Origin: Rugamonas apoptosis | Lineage (GTDB): Bacteria > Pseudomonadota > Gammaproteobacteria > Burkholderiales > Burkholderiaceae_D | Direction of reading: 5' to 3' | NCBI RefSeq assembly: GCF_014042355.1 | Contig: NZ_JACEZU010000001.1 | Span: 372,001-436,000 of the forward strand | Length of the DNA stretch: 64,000 nt | Shown here: piece after piece, positions 31,987-41,169 of the stretch | How the letters are laid out: each line of letters starts with the position of its first letter | How positions within the stretch are numbered: the stretch's first letter is position 1 | Made by a program: the position numbers and the translations under genes | The notes under the pieces: generated by a model | The model's input: the letters and a program-made list of their open reading frames with translations, nothing else | Told to the model about the DNA's origin: nothing | Database searches by the model: none

Positions 31987-33491
31987 GGCAACACCTCGCC
32001 CGCGCGCACCGGCTGCGCCAGCGGCAGCTCGACCCGCACCATGGTGCCGCCGCCGGCGCTGGAGCGCACCCGCAAGCTGCCGCCCAGGGCCAGTACCCGT
32101 TCCTCCATGCCGAGCAGGCCGTAGCCGCCGCTGGTGCCGGCGGCGGCATCGACCTTGGCGCCGATGGTGCCGGTGGTGCTAGCGGTGCAGGAAGTGCCGT
32201 TGGTGTCCGTGGTGCCGTTGGCGCCGTCCGCGCCGGCGGCCGCCGGCACCAGCCGTGGCGAGGCGCCGCCCTGGCCGTCATCGCCGATGGCCAGATGCAG
32301 CCCGGCGTTGCCGCAATCGAGCGTGACGTCCACCCGCGTGGCGCGGCCATGGCGCACGGCGTTGGTGAGACTTTCCTGCACGATGCGGTAGACGCTGACA
32401 CCCACATCATCGGGCAAGTCGGCCGGCAAATCGTCGGCCGCGAGCGTGAAGACAGTGCGGCCACGGCTGCGCGTATTCCAGTCGGCGATCAATTGGTGCA
32501 GGCTGGGCAGCAGGCCAAATTCCGTCAGGCCGCTGGGGCGCAGGCGATGCAGGATTTGCTGCAGCACCTCCATCATGTGGCCACTGGTCCTGCTGATCGA
32601 TTCGGCGCAGGGCAATAGCGCCGGCACGCCCTCCTGCGCCAGTTCTCGGGCGAAGGCTGCCTCGGCGTTGAGCGAGGCCAGGTACTGGCCCAATTCGTCA
32701 TGCAGCTCGCGCGCCAGATGGGCGCGTTCCTCCTCGCGCACCGACAACAGCCGATGCGCCAGGTGTTGCTGGCCCCGGATAGTGTGGTCGAGGCGGTCGA
32801 GCAAGTGGTTGAAGGCGGCGCCGATGCGATTCAATTCGATCAGGGCGAAGGCCGGCATGCGCGCGCGCAGGTCGCCCGCCTCCATGCGCGACAGGGTGTC
32901 GAGGATATCGGCCGACGGCGCCAGCGCGTTGCGCACCGGGCGGTAGATGAAAAAACTCAGCAACAGCAGCATGGCGCTCAATGCCAGCAGCCGGGCCAGT
33001 TTGCCGGCCAGGTCGAGCAATTCGCGGTCGTAATCGGGCGTGACGGTCAACTGGCCGATGGCGATGCCGGGAAAGCGCCCGACCGCGCCCTGGTAGACCG
33101 CGTCGGCGCCGATCACGGCGCGCATCATGTGGCGCAGCACGGCCGGCAGGCGCGGCTCGCCGGCGAAACAGCGCTGGGCCACCGGATGGGAATAGATGTC
33201 GGTCAGGCGCACGCAAACATGGATCAGCTTGGCGATCGGTTGCAACGGCGCCGACTGCAGGTCATCCTCGCCCAGCGTGCGGCTGTAGGCGTTCTCGCTG
33301 CGGCCCACGGTGTCGCTGATCAAATGGCCGATCAGGGGGCCGGTACGCTCGATGTCGCCGCGCACCCGGTGGCGTGTTTCGAGCAGCGCGGCCGTGGTGC
33401 TCACCGCCAGCAGCGCCAGCGTGAACCAGCCAACCCGCAACAACAACTGGCGCTTGAGATCGAGGGGACGCGGCGGTGCGCTGGCGGGCAT
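31983..33491 (-). CDS. Sensor histidine kinase (HisKA_3/NarX-type) with low-complexity insertion
   Basis: A 502-residue inner-membrane kinase when started at ATG 33491. The first membrane helix is near residues 20-40, a periplasmic sensor of about 125 residues follows, a second helix lies near 170-185, then HAMP (LDTLSRMEAGDLRARMP). The dimerisation/phosphorylation motif is HLARELHDELGQYLASL, with the conserved His. The ATPase domain has QESLTNAVRHG (N box), GDDGQGG (G1) and GGYGLLGMEERV (G2). Between G1 and G2 lies an unusual insert of about 45 residues rich in Ala, Gly, Thr and Asn. The stop overlaps the response-regulator start (ATGA). Confidence 0.92.
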   Translation of the reverse strand: MPASAPPRPLDLKRQLLLRVGWFTLALLAVSTTAALLETRHRVRGDIERTGPLIGHLISDTVGRSENAYSRTLGEDDLQSAPLQPIAKLIHVCVRLTDIYSHPVAQRCFAGEPRLPAVLRHMMRAVIGADAVYQGAVGRFPGIAIGQLTVTPDYDRELLDLAGKLARLLALSAMLLLLSFFIYRPVRNALAPSADILDTLSRMEAGDLRARMPAFALIELNRIGAAFNHLLDRLDHTIRGQQHLAHRLLSVREEERAHLARELHDELGQYLASLNAEAAFARELAQEGVPALLPCAESISRTSGHMMEVLQQILHRLRPSGLTEFGLLPSLHQLIADWNTRSRGRTVFTLAADDLPADLPDDVGVSVYRIVQESLTNAVRHGRATRVDVTLDCGNAGLHLAIGDDGQGGASPRLVPAAAGADGANGTTDTNGTSCTASTTGTIGAKVDAAAGTSGGYGLLGMEERVLALGGSLRVRSSAGGGTMVRVELPLAQPVRAGEVLP

Positions 33492-33584
33492 GGGCGGGTA
33501 GCGATGGCTGACGGAGTGCCGATCATGCCACAAAAGCGCCGGGAAAATTGCCCGACGTCGCCATCGGCAGTTCCTGCCGAACGG

Positions 33585-35153
33585 TTACGACAAGCCGCCC
33601 AGGGCGAGCCGCTGGGGCAGCGTGAACGCGCTGACCACCTGCGCCAGCCTGGCGGACTGCTCCTCCATCGCGCCGGCGGCGGCCGTGGCCTGCTCCACCA
33701 GTGCCGCGTTTTGCTGGGTACTCTGGTCCATCCGCACCACGGCCAGGTTGACTTGTTCGATGCCGATCGCTTGCTCGCGGTTGGCGGCGCTGATCTCCGC
33801 CATGATGGCAGTCACGCTGGCGATGCTGGCCACCACGTCCTGCATGGTCGTGCCGGCCTGGCCGGCCAGCTCCGTGCCGGCATCCACCTTGGACAGCGAG
33901 TCGCCGATCAGTTCCTTGATCTCCCTGGCCGCCGCGGCGGCCCGTTGGGCCAAGTTGCGCACCTCGCCGGCCACCACCGCGAAGCCCCGGCCTTGCTCAC
34001 CCGCCCGCGCCGCCTCCACCGCCGCGTTCAAGGCCAGGATATTGGTCTGGAACGCGATGCCGTCGATCACACCGATAATGTCGGCAATCTTGCCGGCAGC
34101 GGCATGGATGCCCGTCATCGTCTCGATCACCCGCGACACCACGGCGCCGCCCTCCTGCGCCACATGCGAGGCGGCGATCGCCAATTGATTGGCCTGCTGC
34201 GCGTTGTCGGCGTTGTGGCGGACGGTGCTGGTCAACTCCTCCATCGAGGCGGCCGTTTGCTCCAGCTCGCCCGCCTGTTGTTCGGTGCGCGACGACAGGT
34301 CCTGGTTGCCGGCGGCGATCTGCGCCGAGGCGGTGGCGATGCTGTCGGCGCTGCCGCGCACCTGGGCGACGATCCGCACCAGGTTGCCGTTCATCTCCGT
34401 CAATGCTCGCAACAGCTGGCCCGCTTCATCGTCCGAGCGCGCCGCGACGTGGCTGGACAGGTCGCCACGCGCGACCGATTGTGCGACCCGCACCGCCGTG
34501 ACTATGGGCACCGTGACCGAGCCCGTCATGCGCCACGCGGCGCCAGCGCCCAGCGCGATGGCGATGCCGCTCAAGGCCAGCATCCGCCAGCGCGCCTCGC
34601 GGTAGGCCAGCGCGGCCTGCTCCGCGTCGTGCCGGCTTTTCTCGCGCTGCACGGCGATGAAGGCGTCGATTTCCATGCGCCAGGTTTCCGTCGCCGGACC
34701 GGCGCGCCGCAGCAGCAAAGCCACCGCGCCATCCTTGTCGTCCCACATCATCGCGTTGAATTGGTCGTTGAGCGGCCGCGCCACCGCCTGATAGCGCTTG
34801 ATCCTGGCCACGAACGCCTGCCCGGCCTGGTCCAGCCCCGTCGCCTCGAGCGCCGCCTGCGCGCGGGTGTACTGCTCGCGCGCACGCGCGATCTCCTTGC
34901 GTTCGGCGTCCATCGCCGCCTGGTCCGACAGCAGCGCGATGGTGCGCATCACGCGCGCCACCACGTGGGTCGAGCCTTCCATCTGTTCCAACATGGCGAT
35001 CCGCACAGCGTTGACCTCGACCACGTCCTGCAAGGCGGCGTTGGAGCGGGCCATGCCATACAGGCCCGACGCGGCCACACCGGCCAGCAACAGCAGCACC
35101 AGTCCGTAGCCCAGGGCCATGCGGGTACCGATGGCGAGATTCGCAAATTTCAT
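33585..35153 (-). CDS. Methyl-accepting chemotaxis protein (four-helix-bundle sensor)
   Basis: A chemoreceptor of about 522 residues. Two consecutive ATG codons (35156 and 35153) follow AAGGAC; the second gives better spacing. Domains: membrane helix about 12-33, periplasmic four-helix-bundle sensor about 35-190, second helix about 192-212, HAMP ([20 protein letters not shown]), then the signalling domain with [16 protein letters not shown] at the hairpin tip. No PAS domain, unlike the receptor near 15 kb. The ligand is unknown. It lies next to the histidine kinase gene on the same strand, but a 93-base gap and no overlap suggest it is separate. Confidence 0.93.
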   Translation of the reverse strand: MKFANLAIGTRMALGYGLVLLLLAGVAASGLYGMARSNAALQDVVEVNAVRIAMLEQMEGSTHVVARVMRTIALLSDQAAMDAERKEIARAREQYTRAQAALEATGLDQAGQAFVARIKRYQAVARPLNDQFNAMMWDDKDGAVALLLRRAGPATETWRMEIDAFIAVQREKSRHDAEQAALAYREARWRMLALSGIAIALGAGAAWRMTGSVTVPIVTAVRVAQSVARGDLSSHVAARSDDEAGQLLRALTEMNGNLVRIVAQVRGSADSIATASAQIAAGNQDLSSRTEQQAGELEQTAASMEELTSTVRHNADNAQQANQLAIAASHVAQEGGAVVSRVIETMTGIHAAAGKIADIIGVIDGIAFQTNILALNAAVEAARAGEQGRGFAVVAGEVRNLAQRAAAAAREIKELIGDSLSKVDAGTELAGQAGTTMQDVVASIASVTAIMAEISAANREQAIGIEQVNLAVVRMDQSTQQNAALVEQATAAAGAMEEQSARLAQVVSAFTLPQRLALGGLS

Positions 35154-35179
35154 CATGTCCTTGCTTGAATATGAACGAT

Positions 35180-35205
35180 GGCGGCGGGCCGCCTGGCCCG
35201 CCGCC
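35180..35205 (-). terminator. Strong hairpin after the porin gene
   Basis: GGCGGCGGGCC (35180-35190) and GGCCCGCCGCC (35195-35205) are perfect reverse complements over a 4-base loop. It lies eight bases beyond the porin stop. No U-tract follows, so it may protect the 3' end or act with Rho rather than terminate alone. Confidence 0.55.
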
Positions 35206-35212
35206 ACTACCA

Positions 35213-36169
35213 TCAGAACGTGTGATGGATGCCCACGTCGACCGTGTTATTGGTCGAACCGGCGGCCGGCTTGCGGCTGCTCACGTCGGTGTACAGCATG
35301 GTGCGTTTGGAGAGCGTGTGCCAGTAACCCAGCGAGGTTTGTTTATCCGAACCGCTGCCCTGTGGCTTGATCTGGCCATAGCCGACCTTGATGGCGCCGG
35401 TCGCCACGGCGATGTCGGCGCCCACCAGCCAGTTGCGCTCATCGACGCCGAGCACGCGGTTGAAGCGCGAGTAGGACGCCATCAGATTGGCCGCACCCAC
35501 CTTGTAGGAGCCGTTCAGGCTCAGGAAGGTGTCTTCGTTGGTGCTGCGCTCATAGCCCACCATCGCCGCCAGCGGGCCGCCCGTGTAGACGGTGGCGATC
35601 GAGTAAGGATTGGACTTCACCACCGGCACGCCGTTCAGCGGTTCCTTGGTAGCCACCGAGACGTTGACCTGGAAGCCGTTCATCACGGGCGTGCTGTAGA
35701 ACGCGGCATTGGAGAAACGGTTGCCGGACGAGGCGGTCGAGGTATCGGACATGTAGTTGCCGGTGATGGCGTCAATCGCGCCCACGGTCTGGAAGCCAAA
35801 CGGATCGAAATCCGAAGCCGCATCCTGCACCGCCGTCATGTCGCGGCCGAAGCGGATCGCGCCGAAGCCTCCCGACAGGCCAACCCACGAACGGCCCTGG
35901 AACAGCGGACGCTGGCCGTTCGCTTCGGTGGTGCCGGTGTCGGGCAGGAAGCGCATTTCCAGGCGGAAGTTGGCTTTCAGGCCATCGCCCAGGTCTTCGG
36001 TGCCCTTGAAACCGAGGCGGTTGAAGTCGCCCTTGCCTTCCTGCAGGGTGCTGCCGGTGCCTTTGATCAGGCCGACGTCGAGCACGCCGTAGATGGAGAC
36101 GTTGGACTGGGCTTGGGCCATGCCGGCGCAGGCGAAAAGGATGGCGACGGCAATTGCGTTCTTGTTCAC
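35213..36169 (-). CDS. Gram-negative porin (Burkholderiales type)
   Basis: A 318-residue outer-membrane porin. The GTG at 36169 preceded by AAGGAA is the best start, giving a signal peptide ([16 protein letters not shown], cleavage near residue 20) and the typical mature start [32 protein letters not shown] and the [19 protein letters not shown] segment are general-porin signatures of betaproteobacteria. It ends in VGIHHTF, with C-terminal Phe as required for barrel assembly. It is the last gene of the minus-strand GABA/polyamine cluster, 73 bases after gabD, so it may be the outer-membrane entry for the same substrates. Confidence 0.92.
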   Translation of the reverse strand: MNKNAIAVAILFACAGMAQAQSNVSIYGVLDVGLIKGTGSTLQEGKGDFNRLGFKGTEDLGDGLKANFRLEMRFLPDTGTTEANGQRPLFQGRSWVGLSGGFGAIRFGRDMTAVQDAASDFDPFGFQTVGAIDAITGNYMSDTSTASSGNRFSNAAFYSTPVMNGFQVNVSVATKEPLNGVPVVKSNPYSIATVYTGGPLAAMVGYERSTNEDTFLSLNGSYKVGAANLMASYSRFNRVLGVDERNWLVGADIAVATGAIKVGYGQIKPQGSGSDKQTSLGYWHTLSKRTMLYTDVSSRKPAAGSTNNTVDVGIHHTF

Positions 36170-36242
36170 TGTGTATTCCTTCTTCTGATAGTTAAGTGCT
36201 GCTTTGGATAGTGAGACACCTGCTCTGCTTTGCTGCTTGCTG

Positions 36243-37715
36243 CTACACCGATGGCTGGGCCTGAATGCCGCCCAGGCACATGTACTTGATGACCAGATAG
36301 TCATCCATGCCGTATTTGGAACCTTCGCGGCCAAGGCCGGACTGCTTCACGCCGCCGAACGGCGCGATTTCGTTGGAGATCAAGCCGGTATTGATGCCGA
36401 CCATGCCGGACTCCAGCCCCTCGGCCACGCGCCACACCCGGCCGATATCGCGCGCGTAGAAGTACGCGGCCAGGCCGAACTCGGTGTCGTTCGCTTGCGC
36501 CAGTACCTCGGCCTCGTCGCGGAAGCGGAACAGCGGCGCCAGCGGGCCGAAGGTTTCCTCCGTCGCCACCTGCATCCCGGCGTGCACGTCGGCGATCACG
36601 GTGGGTTCGAAGAAGCTGTGGCCGAGCGCGTGGCGGCGGCCGCCCAGCAGCAGGCGGCCGCCCTTGGCCAGCGCATCCTCGACGTGCTGTTCCACCTTCC
36701 GCACCGCCTTGGCATCGATCAGCGGGCCTTGCGTGACGCCGGCCTCGCGGCCATCGCCCACCTTGAGCGCGGCCACGGCCGCCACCAGCTTGGCGGCGAA
36801 CGCCTCGTAGACCCCGTCCTGCACATAGATGCGGTTGGCGCACACGCAGGTCTGGCCGGCATTGCGGAATTTCGAGATCAGCGCGCCCTCCACCGCCGCG
36901 TCCAGGTCGGCGTCGTCGAACACGATGAACGGCGCGTTGCCGCCCAGTTCCAGCGACAGCTTCTTGATGGTGGACGCCGACTGCGCCATCAGCGTGCGCC
37001 CCACTTGCGTCGAACCCGTGAAGGACAGCTTGCGCACCACCGGGTTGCTGGTCATTTCGCCGCCGATGGCGCGCGCGTCGCCGGTCAGCACGCTGAATAC
37101 GCCGGCCGGCACGCCGGCCCGTTCGGCCAGCACCGCCAGCGCCAGCGCCGAATACGGCGTCGCCTCGGCCGGCTTGACGATCATCGGGCAGCCGGCGGCC
37201 AGCGCCGGACCCACCTTGCGGGTGATCATCGCGGCCGGGAAGTTCCACGGCGTGATGGCGGCGCACACGCCGATCGGCTCCTTGGTCACGATCAGGCGCT
37301 TGTCGGCCCATGGCGACGGCAGCGTATCGCCGCTCACCCGCTTGGCTTCCTCGGCGAACCATTCGATGAACGAGGCGGCGTAGCCGACTTCGCCCTTGGC
37401 TTCGGCCAGCGGCTTGCCCTGTTCGGCGGTCATGATGCGCGCCAGGTCGTCGGCGTTGGCCAGCATCAGCTCGTACCACTTGCGCAGGATGGCGGCGCGC
37501 TCCTTGCCGGTCTTGGCGCGCCAGGCGGGGAAGGCCTTATTGGCGGCGGCGATGGCGCGCGCCGTTTCCGCCGCGCCCATTTTCGGCACGGTGCCCAGCA
37601 GTTCGCCGGTGGCGGGATTGGTCACGTCCAGCGTGTCGCCGCTGTCGGCGGCGCACCATACGCCGTTCAGATAGGCGTGTTGACGCAACAGAGTCGGGTC
37701 TGTTAATTGCAGCAT
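36243..37715 (-). CDS. gabD: NAD(P)-dependent succinate-semialdehyde dehydrogenase
   Basis: A 490-residue aldehyde dehydrogenase. Motifs: LELGGNAPFIVFDDADLD with the general-base Glu (about 260), GQTCVCANRIYVQ with the catalytic Cys (about 294) and PWNFPAAMITRK for cofactor binding. Closest family is GabD, which oxidises succinate semialdehyde to succinate, the second step of GABA breakdown after the transaminase encoded in the same cluster. The ATG at 37715 is 143 bases downstream of the permease stop; that gap holds a nested inverted repeat that could tune expression of gabD relative to the transporter genes. Confidence 0.94.
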   Translation of the reverse strand: MLQLTDPTLLRQHAYLNGVWCAADSGDTLDVTNPATGELLGTVPKMGAAETARAIAAANKAFPAWRAKTGKERAAILRKWYELMLANADDLARIMTAEQGKPLAEAKGEVGYAASFIEWFAEEAKRVSGDTLPSPWADKRLIVTKEPIGVCAAITPWNFPAAMITRKVGPALAAGCPMIVKPAEATPYSALALAVLAERAGVPAGVFSVLTGDARAIGGEMTSNPVVRKLSFTGSTQVGRTLMAQSASTIKKLSLELGGNAPFIVFDDADLDAAVEGALISKFRNAGQTCVCANRIYVQDGVYEAFAAKLVAAVAALKVGDGREAGVTQGPLIDAKAVRKVEQHVEDALAKGGRLLLGGRRHALGHSFFEPTVIADVHAGMQVATEETFGPLAPLFRFRDEAEVLAQANDTEFGLAAYFYARDIGRVWRVAEGLESGMVGINTGLISNEIAPFGGVKQSGLGREGSKYGMDDYLVIKYMCLGGIQAQPSV

Positions 37716-37740
37716 GGTAAATCTCCAAGGAATAGTCAGG

Positions 37741-37862
37741 CTAGCGGGGCGGCGGCCACTGATGACGGGACGAGCGGGGCCACAACGCGCGCTGCGTGCC
37801 GCGCGTTGTCTGCCGCCGGCATGGCCGGCCTACGTCCCGTCGGGGCGGCCGCAGGCCGCTAG
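37741..37862. repeat. Nested triple inverted repeat between permease and gabD
   Basis: Three arm pairs are nested on one axis: CTAGCGG 37741-37747 with CCGCTAG 37856-37862 (7 bp), ACGGGACG 37765-37772 with CGTCCCGT 37833-37840 (8 bp), and ACAACGCGC 37782-37790 with GCGCGTTGT 37801-37809 (9 bp). The outer right arm overlaps the permease stop codon. It could fold as one long interrupted hairpin in RNA or be a remnant of a small palindromic element. Confidence 0.7.
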
Positions 37863-38695
37863 AATTTGGCGGCGGCCTTATTGCGGCCGCGTAGCCACTC
37901 AAGCACCAGCAGCAAGCCGGTGGAAAACACGATCAGGATGGTCGCCAGCGCCGCGATGGTCGGACTGATGTTCTCGCGGATACCGGTGAACATCTGGAAC
38001 GGCAGGGTCACCTGGTTGGGACCAGCCAGGAACTTGGTGATCACCACTTCGTCGAACGAGGTGGCGAAGGCGAACAGCGCGCCCGAGATCAGGCCAGGGG
38101 CGATCACCGGCAGCGTGACCCGGAAAAAGGTCATCAGCGGCGAAGCTCCCATGCTCAGGCTGGCACGCACCAGATTGTGGTTAAAGCCTTGCAAGGTGGC
38201 CGACACGGTGGTCACCACGAACGGCGCGCCGAGCGCGGCGTGGACCGCGACCAGGCCCACGTAGGTGTCGGTCAGGCCGACCTGGGCGAACAGCAGGTAG
38301 ACCCCGACCCCGACCACCACCACCGGCACCACCATGGGCGCGATCAGGATCGCCATCAGCAAGCCCTTGCCCGGGAAGTTGGCTTTGTTCAGGCCCACGG
38401 CGGCCAAGGTGCCCAGCACGGTCGCCACCACCGTCGCCAGCGGCGCGACGATGAAGCTGTTGCGCGCGGCGCGCATCCATTCGTCCGACTCGATCAGGTT
38501 CTGGTACCAGCGCAGCGACAGTCCCGGCATCGGATAGGCCAGGAAAGTGCTGTCGGAAAACGACAGCGGTATGATCACCAGCACCGGCACCATCAGGAAT
38601 ACCAGCACCAGCCCGTTAAAGCCGCGCAACAGGAAAAACCAGGCCCGTTCAGCCAGCGACAGATAGGGGGGGAAATATGGCAGAGTGGTCTTCAT
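37859..38695 (-). CDS. ABC transporter permease, polyamine/GABA type (PotC/PotI-like)
   Basis: A 278-residue permease with about six membrane helices. The conserved cytoplasmic loop for ATPase contact is ASLSMGASPLMTFFRVTLPVIAPG (the EAA-like motif, Gly in SMGAS). The family is PotC/PotI/PotH, inner-membrane parts of polyamine and GABA importers. It starts nine bases after the upstream permease stop, indicating co-transcription, and its stop codon lies inside a nested inverted repeat. Substrate is inferred from gabT and gabD in the operon. Confidence 0.93.
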   Translation of the reverse strand: MKTTLPYFPPYLSLAERAWFFLLRGFNGLVLVFLMVPVLVIIPLSFSDSTFLAYPMPGLSLRWYQNLIESDEWMRAARNSFIVAPLATVVATVLGTLAAVGLNKANFPGKGLLMAILIAPMVVPVVVVGVGVYLLFAQVGLTDTYVGLVAVHAALGAPFVVTTVSATLQGFNHNLVRASLSMGASPLMTFFRVTLPVIAPGLISGALFAFATSFDEVVITKFLAGPNQVTLPFQMFTGIRENISPTIAALATILIVFSTGLLLVLEWLRGRNKAAAKF

Positions 38696-38704
38696 GGTGG
38701 TCCC

Positions 38705-39985
38705 TTACATACTGATTTCGAGTTTGGCGAAACGGCGGTACACGCTGTACAGCACCAGGGTGGCGCCGAACAGCAGCGCGCCCAGGGCGCAGGCCATGCC
38801 CCAGTTGATGGTCACGTTGGTGAAGTAAGCCACGTAATAGCTGACCATCTGTTCGTTCGGTCCACCCAGCAGCGCCGGCGTGATGTAGTAGCCCAGCGCC
38901 AGGATGAACACCAGCAGCGCGCCCGCGCCGATGCCGGGATAGGTCTGCGGCACATACACGCGCCAGAACGCGGCGAATGGATGGCTGCCCAGCGAGACGG
39001 CGGCCCGCACATAGGTCGGCGGGATCGATTTCATCACGCTGTAGAGCGGCAGGATCATGAACGGCAGCAGGATGTGGGTCATCGAGACATACACGCCGAC
39101 GCGGTTGAACAGCAGTTCCAGCGGCGCCTTGGTCAGGCCCAGGCTCATCAGCGCCTGGTTGACCAGGCCCTCCGATTGCAGCAACACGATCCAGGCCGCG
39201 ATGCGCACCAGCACCGAAGTCCAGAACGGGATCAGCACCAGGATCATGAACAGGTTGGCGCGCCGTTCCGGCATGGTTGACAGCCAGTAGGCCAGCGGAT
39301 AGGCGATCACCAGCGTGCACGCCGTGACGACCAGGCTGATCCAGAAGGTGCGGCCGAAGATCTGGATGTACACGGATTGGTCCGCATCGGCCTGGTAGAT
39401 ATGGCCGAAGGCATCCTGTTTCAGGTCGAGCGAGGCCAGCAGATAATACGGCGAGTAGCGCGCGCCGTTGCTGGCGATGACTTGCCAGAATTCCGGTTGG
39501 CCCCACTGTTCGTCCAGCGCGATCAGGGCCGGCTTGATGGCGCTGCCCGACAGCGGCTTGCCATCGTCGTCCACCAGCGGCGTGGCGCGCATGGTCTTGA
39601 GCACCACCGAGCGGGCGCCCGGCAGGTCGACGTTCATGCGGCGCGCCAGGGCGCCACCGGTGTTGGCGGCATGCGCCGCCTCCAGGTCGGCCGCCAGTGC
39701 CGCGTAGGCGGCGTCAGGCGGCATGCCATGGCGGTCCCAGGTGGACAGCGCGGCCACCGTATGGGGCAAGGTGGTGGCGACCTCTGGATTTTCGACCGAG
39801 CGCATCAGCAGCGCGGCGATCGGCACCACGAAGGTGAGCAGCAGGAACACCGCCAGCGGCGCGATCAGCGCCAGGGCCGTGACCCGCTTACGCAGCAGGG
39901 CGCGGTGCAGGTCGCGCTTGAGCTGGGCCGTACTGGGCTCGGCAAGCGGCATGGAAAGCGGGGCGGTGGAGGCCAAAAAAGTCAT
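38705..39985 (-). CDS. ABC transporter permease, polyamine/GABA type (PotB/PotH-like) with long periplasmic insert
   Basis: A 426-residue permease, much longer than the usual 280-300. After a first membrane helix (about 35-60) comes an insert of about 150 residues without clear membrane spans (from NPEVATTLPHTV to about SVYIQIFGRTF), then the normal PotB core with five helices and the EAA-like loop AAVSLGSHPFAAFWRVYVPQT. The insert may be a periplasmic domain contacting the binding protein; similar long versions exist in related Burkholderiales permeases as far as I recall. ATG 39985 is used; an in-frame ATG (MPLAEPS) 11 codons later is possible. Confidence 0.9.
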   Translation of the reverse strand: MTFLASTAPLSMPLAEPSTAQLKRDLHRALLRKRVTALALIAPLAVFLLLTFVVPIAALLMRSVENPEVATTLPHTVAALSTWDRHGMPPDAAYAALAADLEAAHAANTGGALARRMNVDLPGARSVVLKTMRATPLVDDDGKPLSGSAIKPALIALDEQWGQPEFWQVIASNGARYSPYYLLASLDLKQDAFGHIYQADADQSVYIQIFGRTFWISLVVTACTLVIAYPLAYWLSTMPERRANLFMILVLIPFWTSVLVRIAAWIVLLQSEGLVNQALMSLGLTKAPLELLFNRVGVYVSMTHILLPFMILPLYSVMKSIPPTYVRAAVSLGSHPFAAFWRVYVPQTYPGIGAGALLVFILALGYYITPALLGGPNEQMVSYYVAYFTNVTINWGMACALGALLFGATLVLYSVYRRFAKLEISM

Positions 39986-40096
39986 GGCGAGAGCGTTTTC
40001 AAAAGTGAATGGCTGGATAAAACGGGTGCCGGGGCGAGCGGACCAACCGCGCGTGGCGGACTGCTGCCCCGCCGCGGCACCCAATTCTGTTACGAC

Positions 40097-41122
40097 TTAT
40101 TTGACGGCCCAGGCGGTGAAGCGCTGTTCCAGGTCCTCGCCGTGGTCAGTCCAGAACTGCAGGTTGTTCTGCACCGCGTCCTTGACGTTCGCCGCCGCGG
40201 TCGGCAAGCCGGCCAGGGTCTTCGCATCCAGCAGCTTGAGCGTGTTCTTGTTGGTCGGGCCGTAGGCGATCTTGCCGGCGTAGACCTTCTGGGCTTCCGG
40301 CGTGCTGGCGAAAGCGATGAATTTCTCGGCTTCGGCCTTGTTCGGCGAACCTTTCGGAATCACCCAGTAGTCGAGGTCATAGATACCGCCGCTCCAGTTC
40401 ACCTGCAGGTTCTTGCCCTCGCGCTGGGCAGCGTCGATCCGGCCGTTGTAGGCGGTCGACATGACCACGTCGCCAGCCACCAGGAACTGGGCCGGCTGGG
40501 CGCCCGCTTCCCACCATTGGATGTGCGGACGCAGTGCTTCCAGCTTCTTGAAGGCGCGGTCGACGCCGGCCTTGGTCGCCAGTACCTTGTAGACGTCCTT
40601 GGTCGGCACGCCATCGGCCATCAGCGCGAATTCCAGGTTGTAACGGGCGCCCTTGCGCATGCCGCGCTTGCCGGGAAACTTGCTGACGTTCCAGAAATCG
40701 GCCCAGCTGGTGGGCGCCGCCTTCAGCTTGTCGGCGTTGTAGGCCAGCACGGTCGACCAGACGAAGGCGCCAACGCCGCATTCGTGCACCGCTTCCGGCA
40801 GCAGGTCGGCCTTCTTGGCGATCTTGGCCAGGTCCATTTTTTCAATCAGGCCCTCTTCGCAGGCACGGCCGATCACGCCCGATTCCACTTCCACCACGTC
40901 CCAGGTCACGTTGTGGGTTTCGACCATGGCCTTAATTTTCGACAATTCGCCGTTGTATTCGACCATCACCACTTTCTTGCCGGTCTTCTGGAACGGTTCG
41001 ATGTACGCCACTTTTTGCGCCGCGCCATTGGCGCCGCCAAAATTAACCAGCGTGACATCGGCATGTGCAGCGCCAGCCGCCAGGAGAGTGCTCAGCAAGA
41101 CAGGGGAAAACACTTTTTTCAT
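40097..41122 (-). CDS. Polyamine/GABA-type ABC transporter substrate-binding protein
   Basis: A 341-residue periplasmic binding protein with a signal peptide (VLLSTLLAAGAAHA, cleavage after AHA near residue 22). The mature start VTLVNFGGANGAAQ and the internal GRACEEGLIEKMD, WSTVLAYNADKL and MSTAYNGRID are typical of the PotD/PotF-like family 1 receptors. It binds the solute for the two adjacent permeases and the ATPase. The cluster's gabT and gabD make GABA, putrescine or a related amine the likely ligand, but the pocket residues cannot be assigned by eye. The gene starts 47 bases after the ATPase stop. Confidence 0.92.
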   Translation of the reverse strand: MKKVFSPVLLSTLLAAGAAHADVTLVNFGGANGAAQKVAYIEPFQKTGKKVVMVEYNGELSKIKAMVETHNVTWDVVEVESGVIGRACEEGLIEKMDLAKIAKKADLLPEAVHECGVGAFVWSTVLAYNADKLKAAPTSWADFWNVSKFPGKRGMRKGARYNLEFALMADGVPTKDVYKVLATKAGVDRAFKKLEALRPHIQWWEAGAQPAQFLVAGDVVMSTAYNGRIDAAQREGKNLQVNWSGGIYDLDYWVIPKGSPNKAEAEKFIAFASTPEAQKVYAGKIAYGPTNKNTLKLLDAKTLAGLPTAAANVKDAVQNNLQFWTDHGEDLEQRFTAWAVK

Positions 41123-41169
41123 ATCAGTCTTTCAAGGTGAGAGAGATTTCGGAGACAACGGAACAGCGA

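Noticed and set aside
32700..35168. An 822-codon plus-strand frame.
   Set aside because: It runs antisense through two unrelated minus-strand genes (histidine kinase and chemoreceptor), so it cannot be a real protein.
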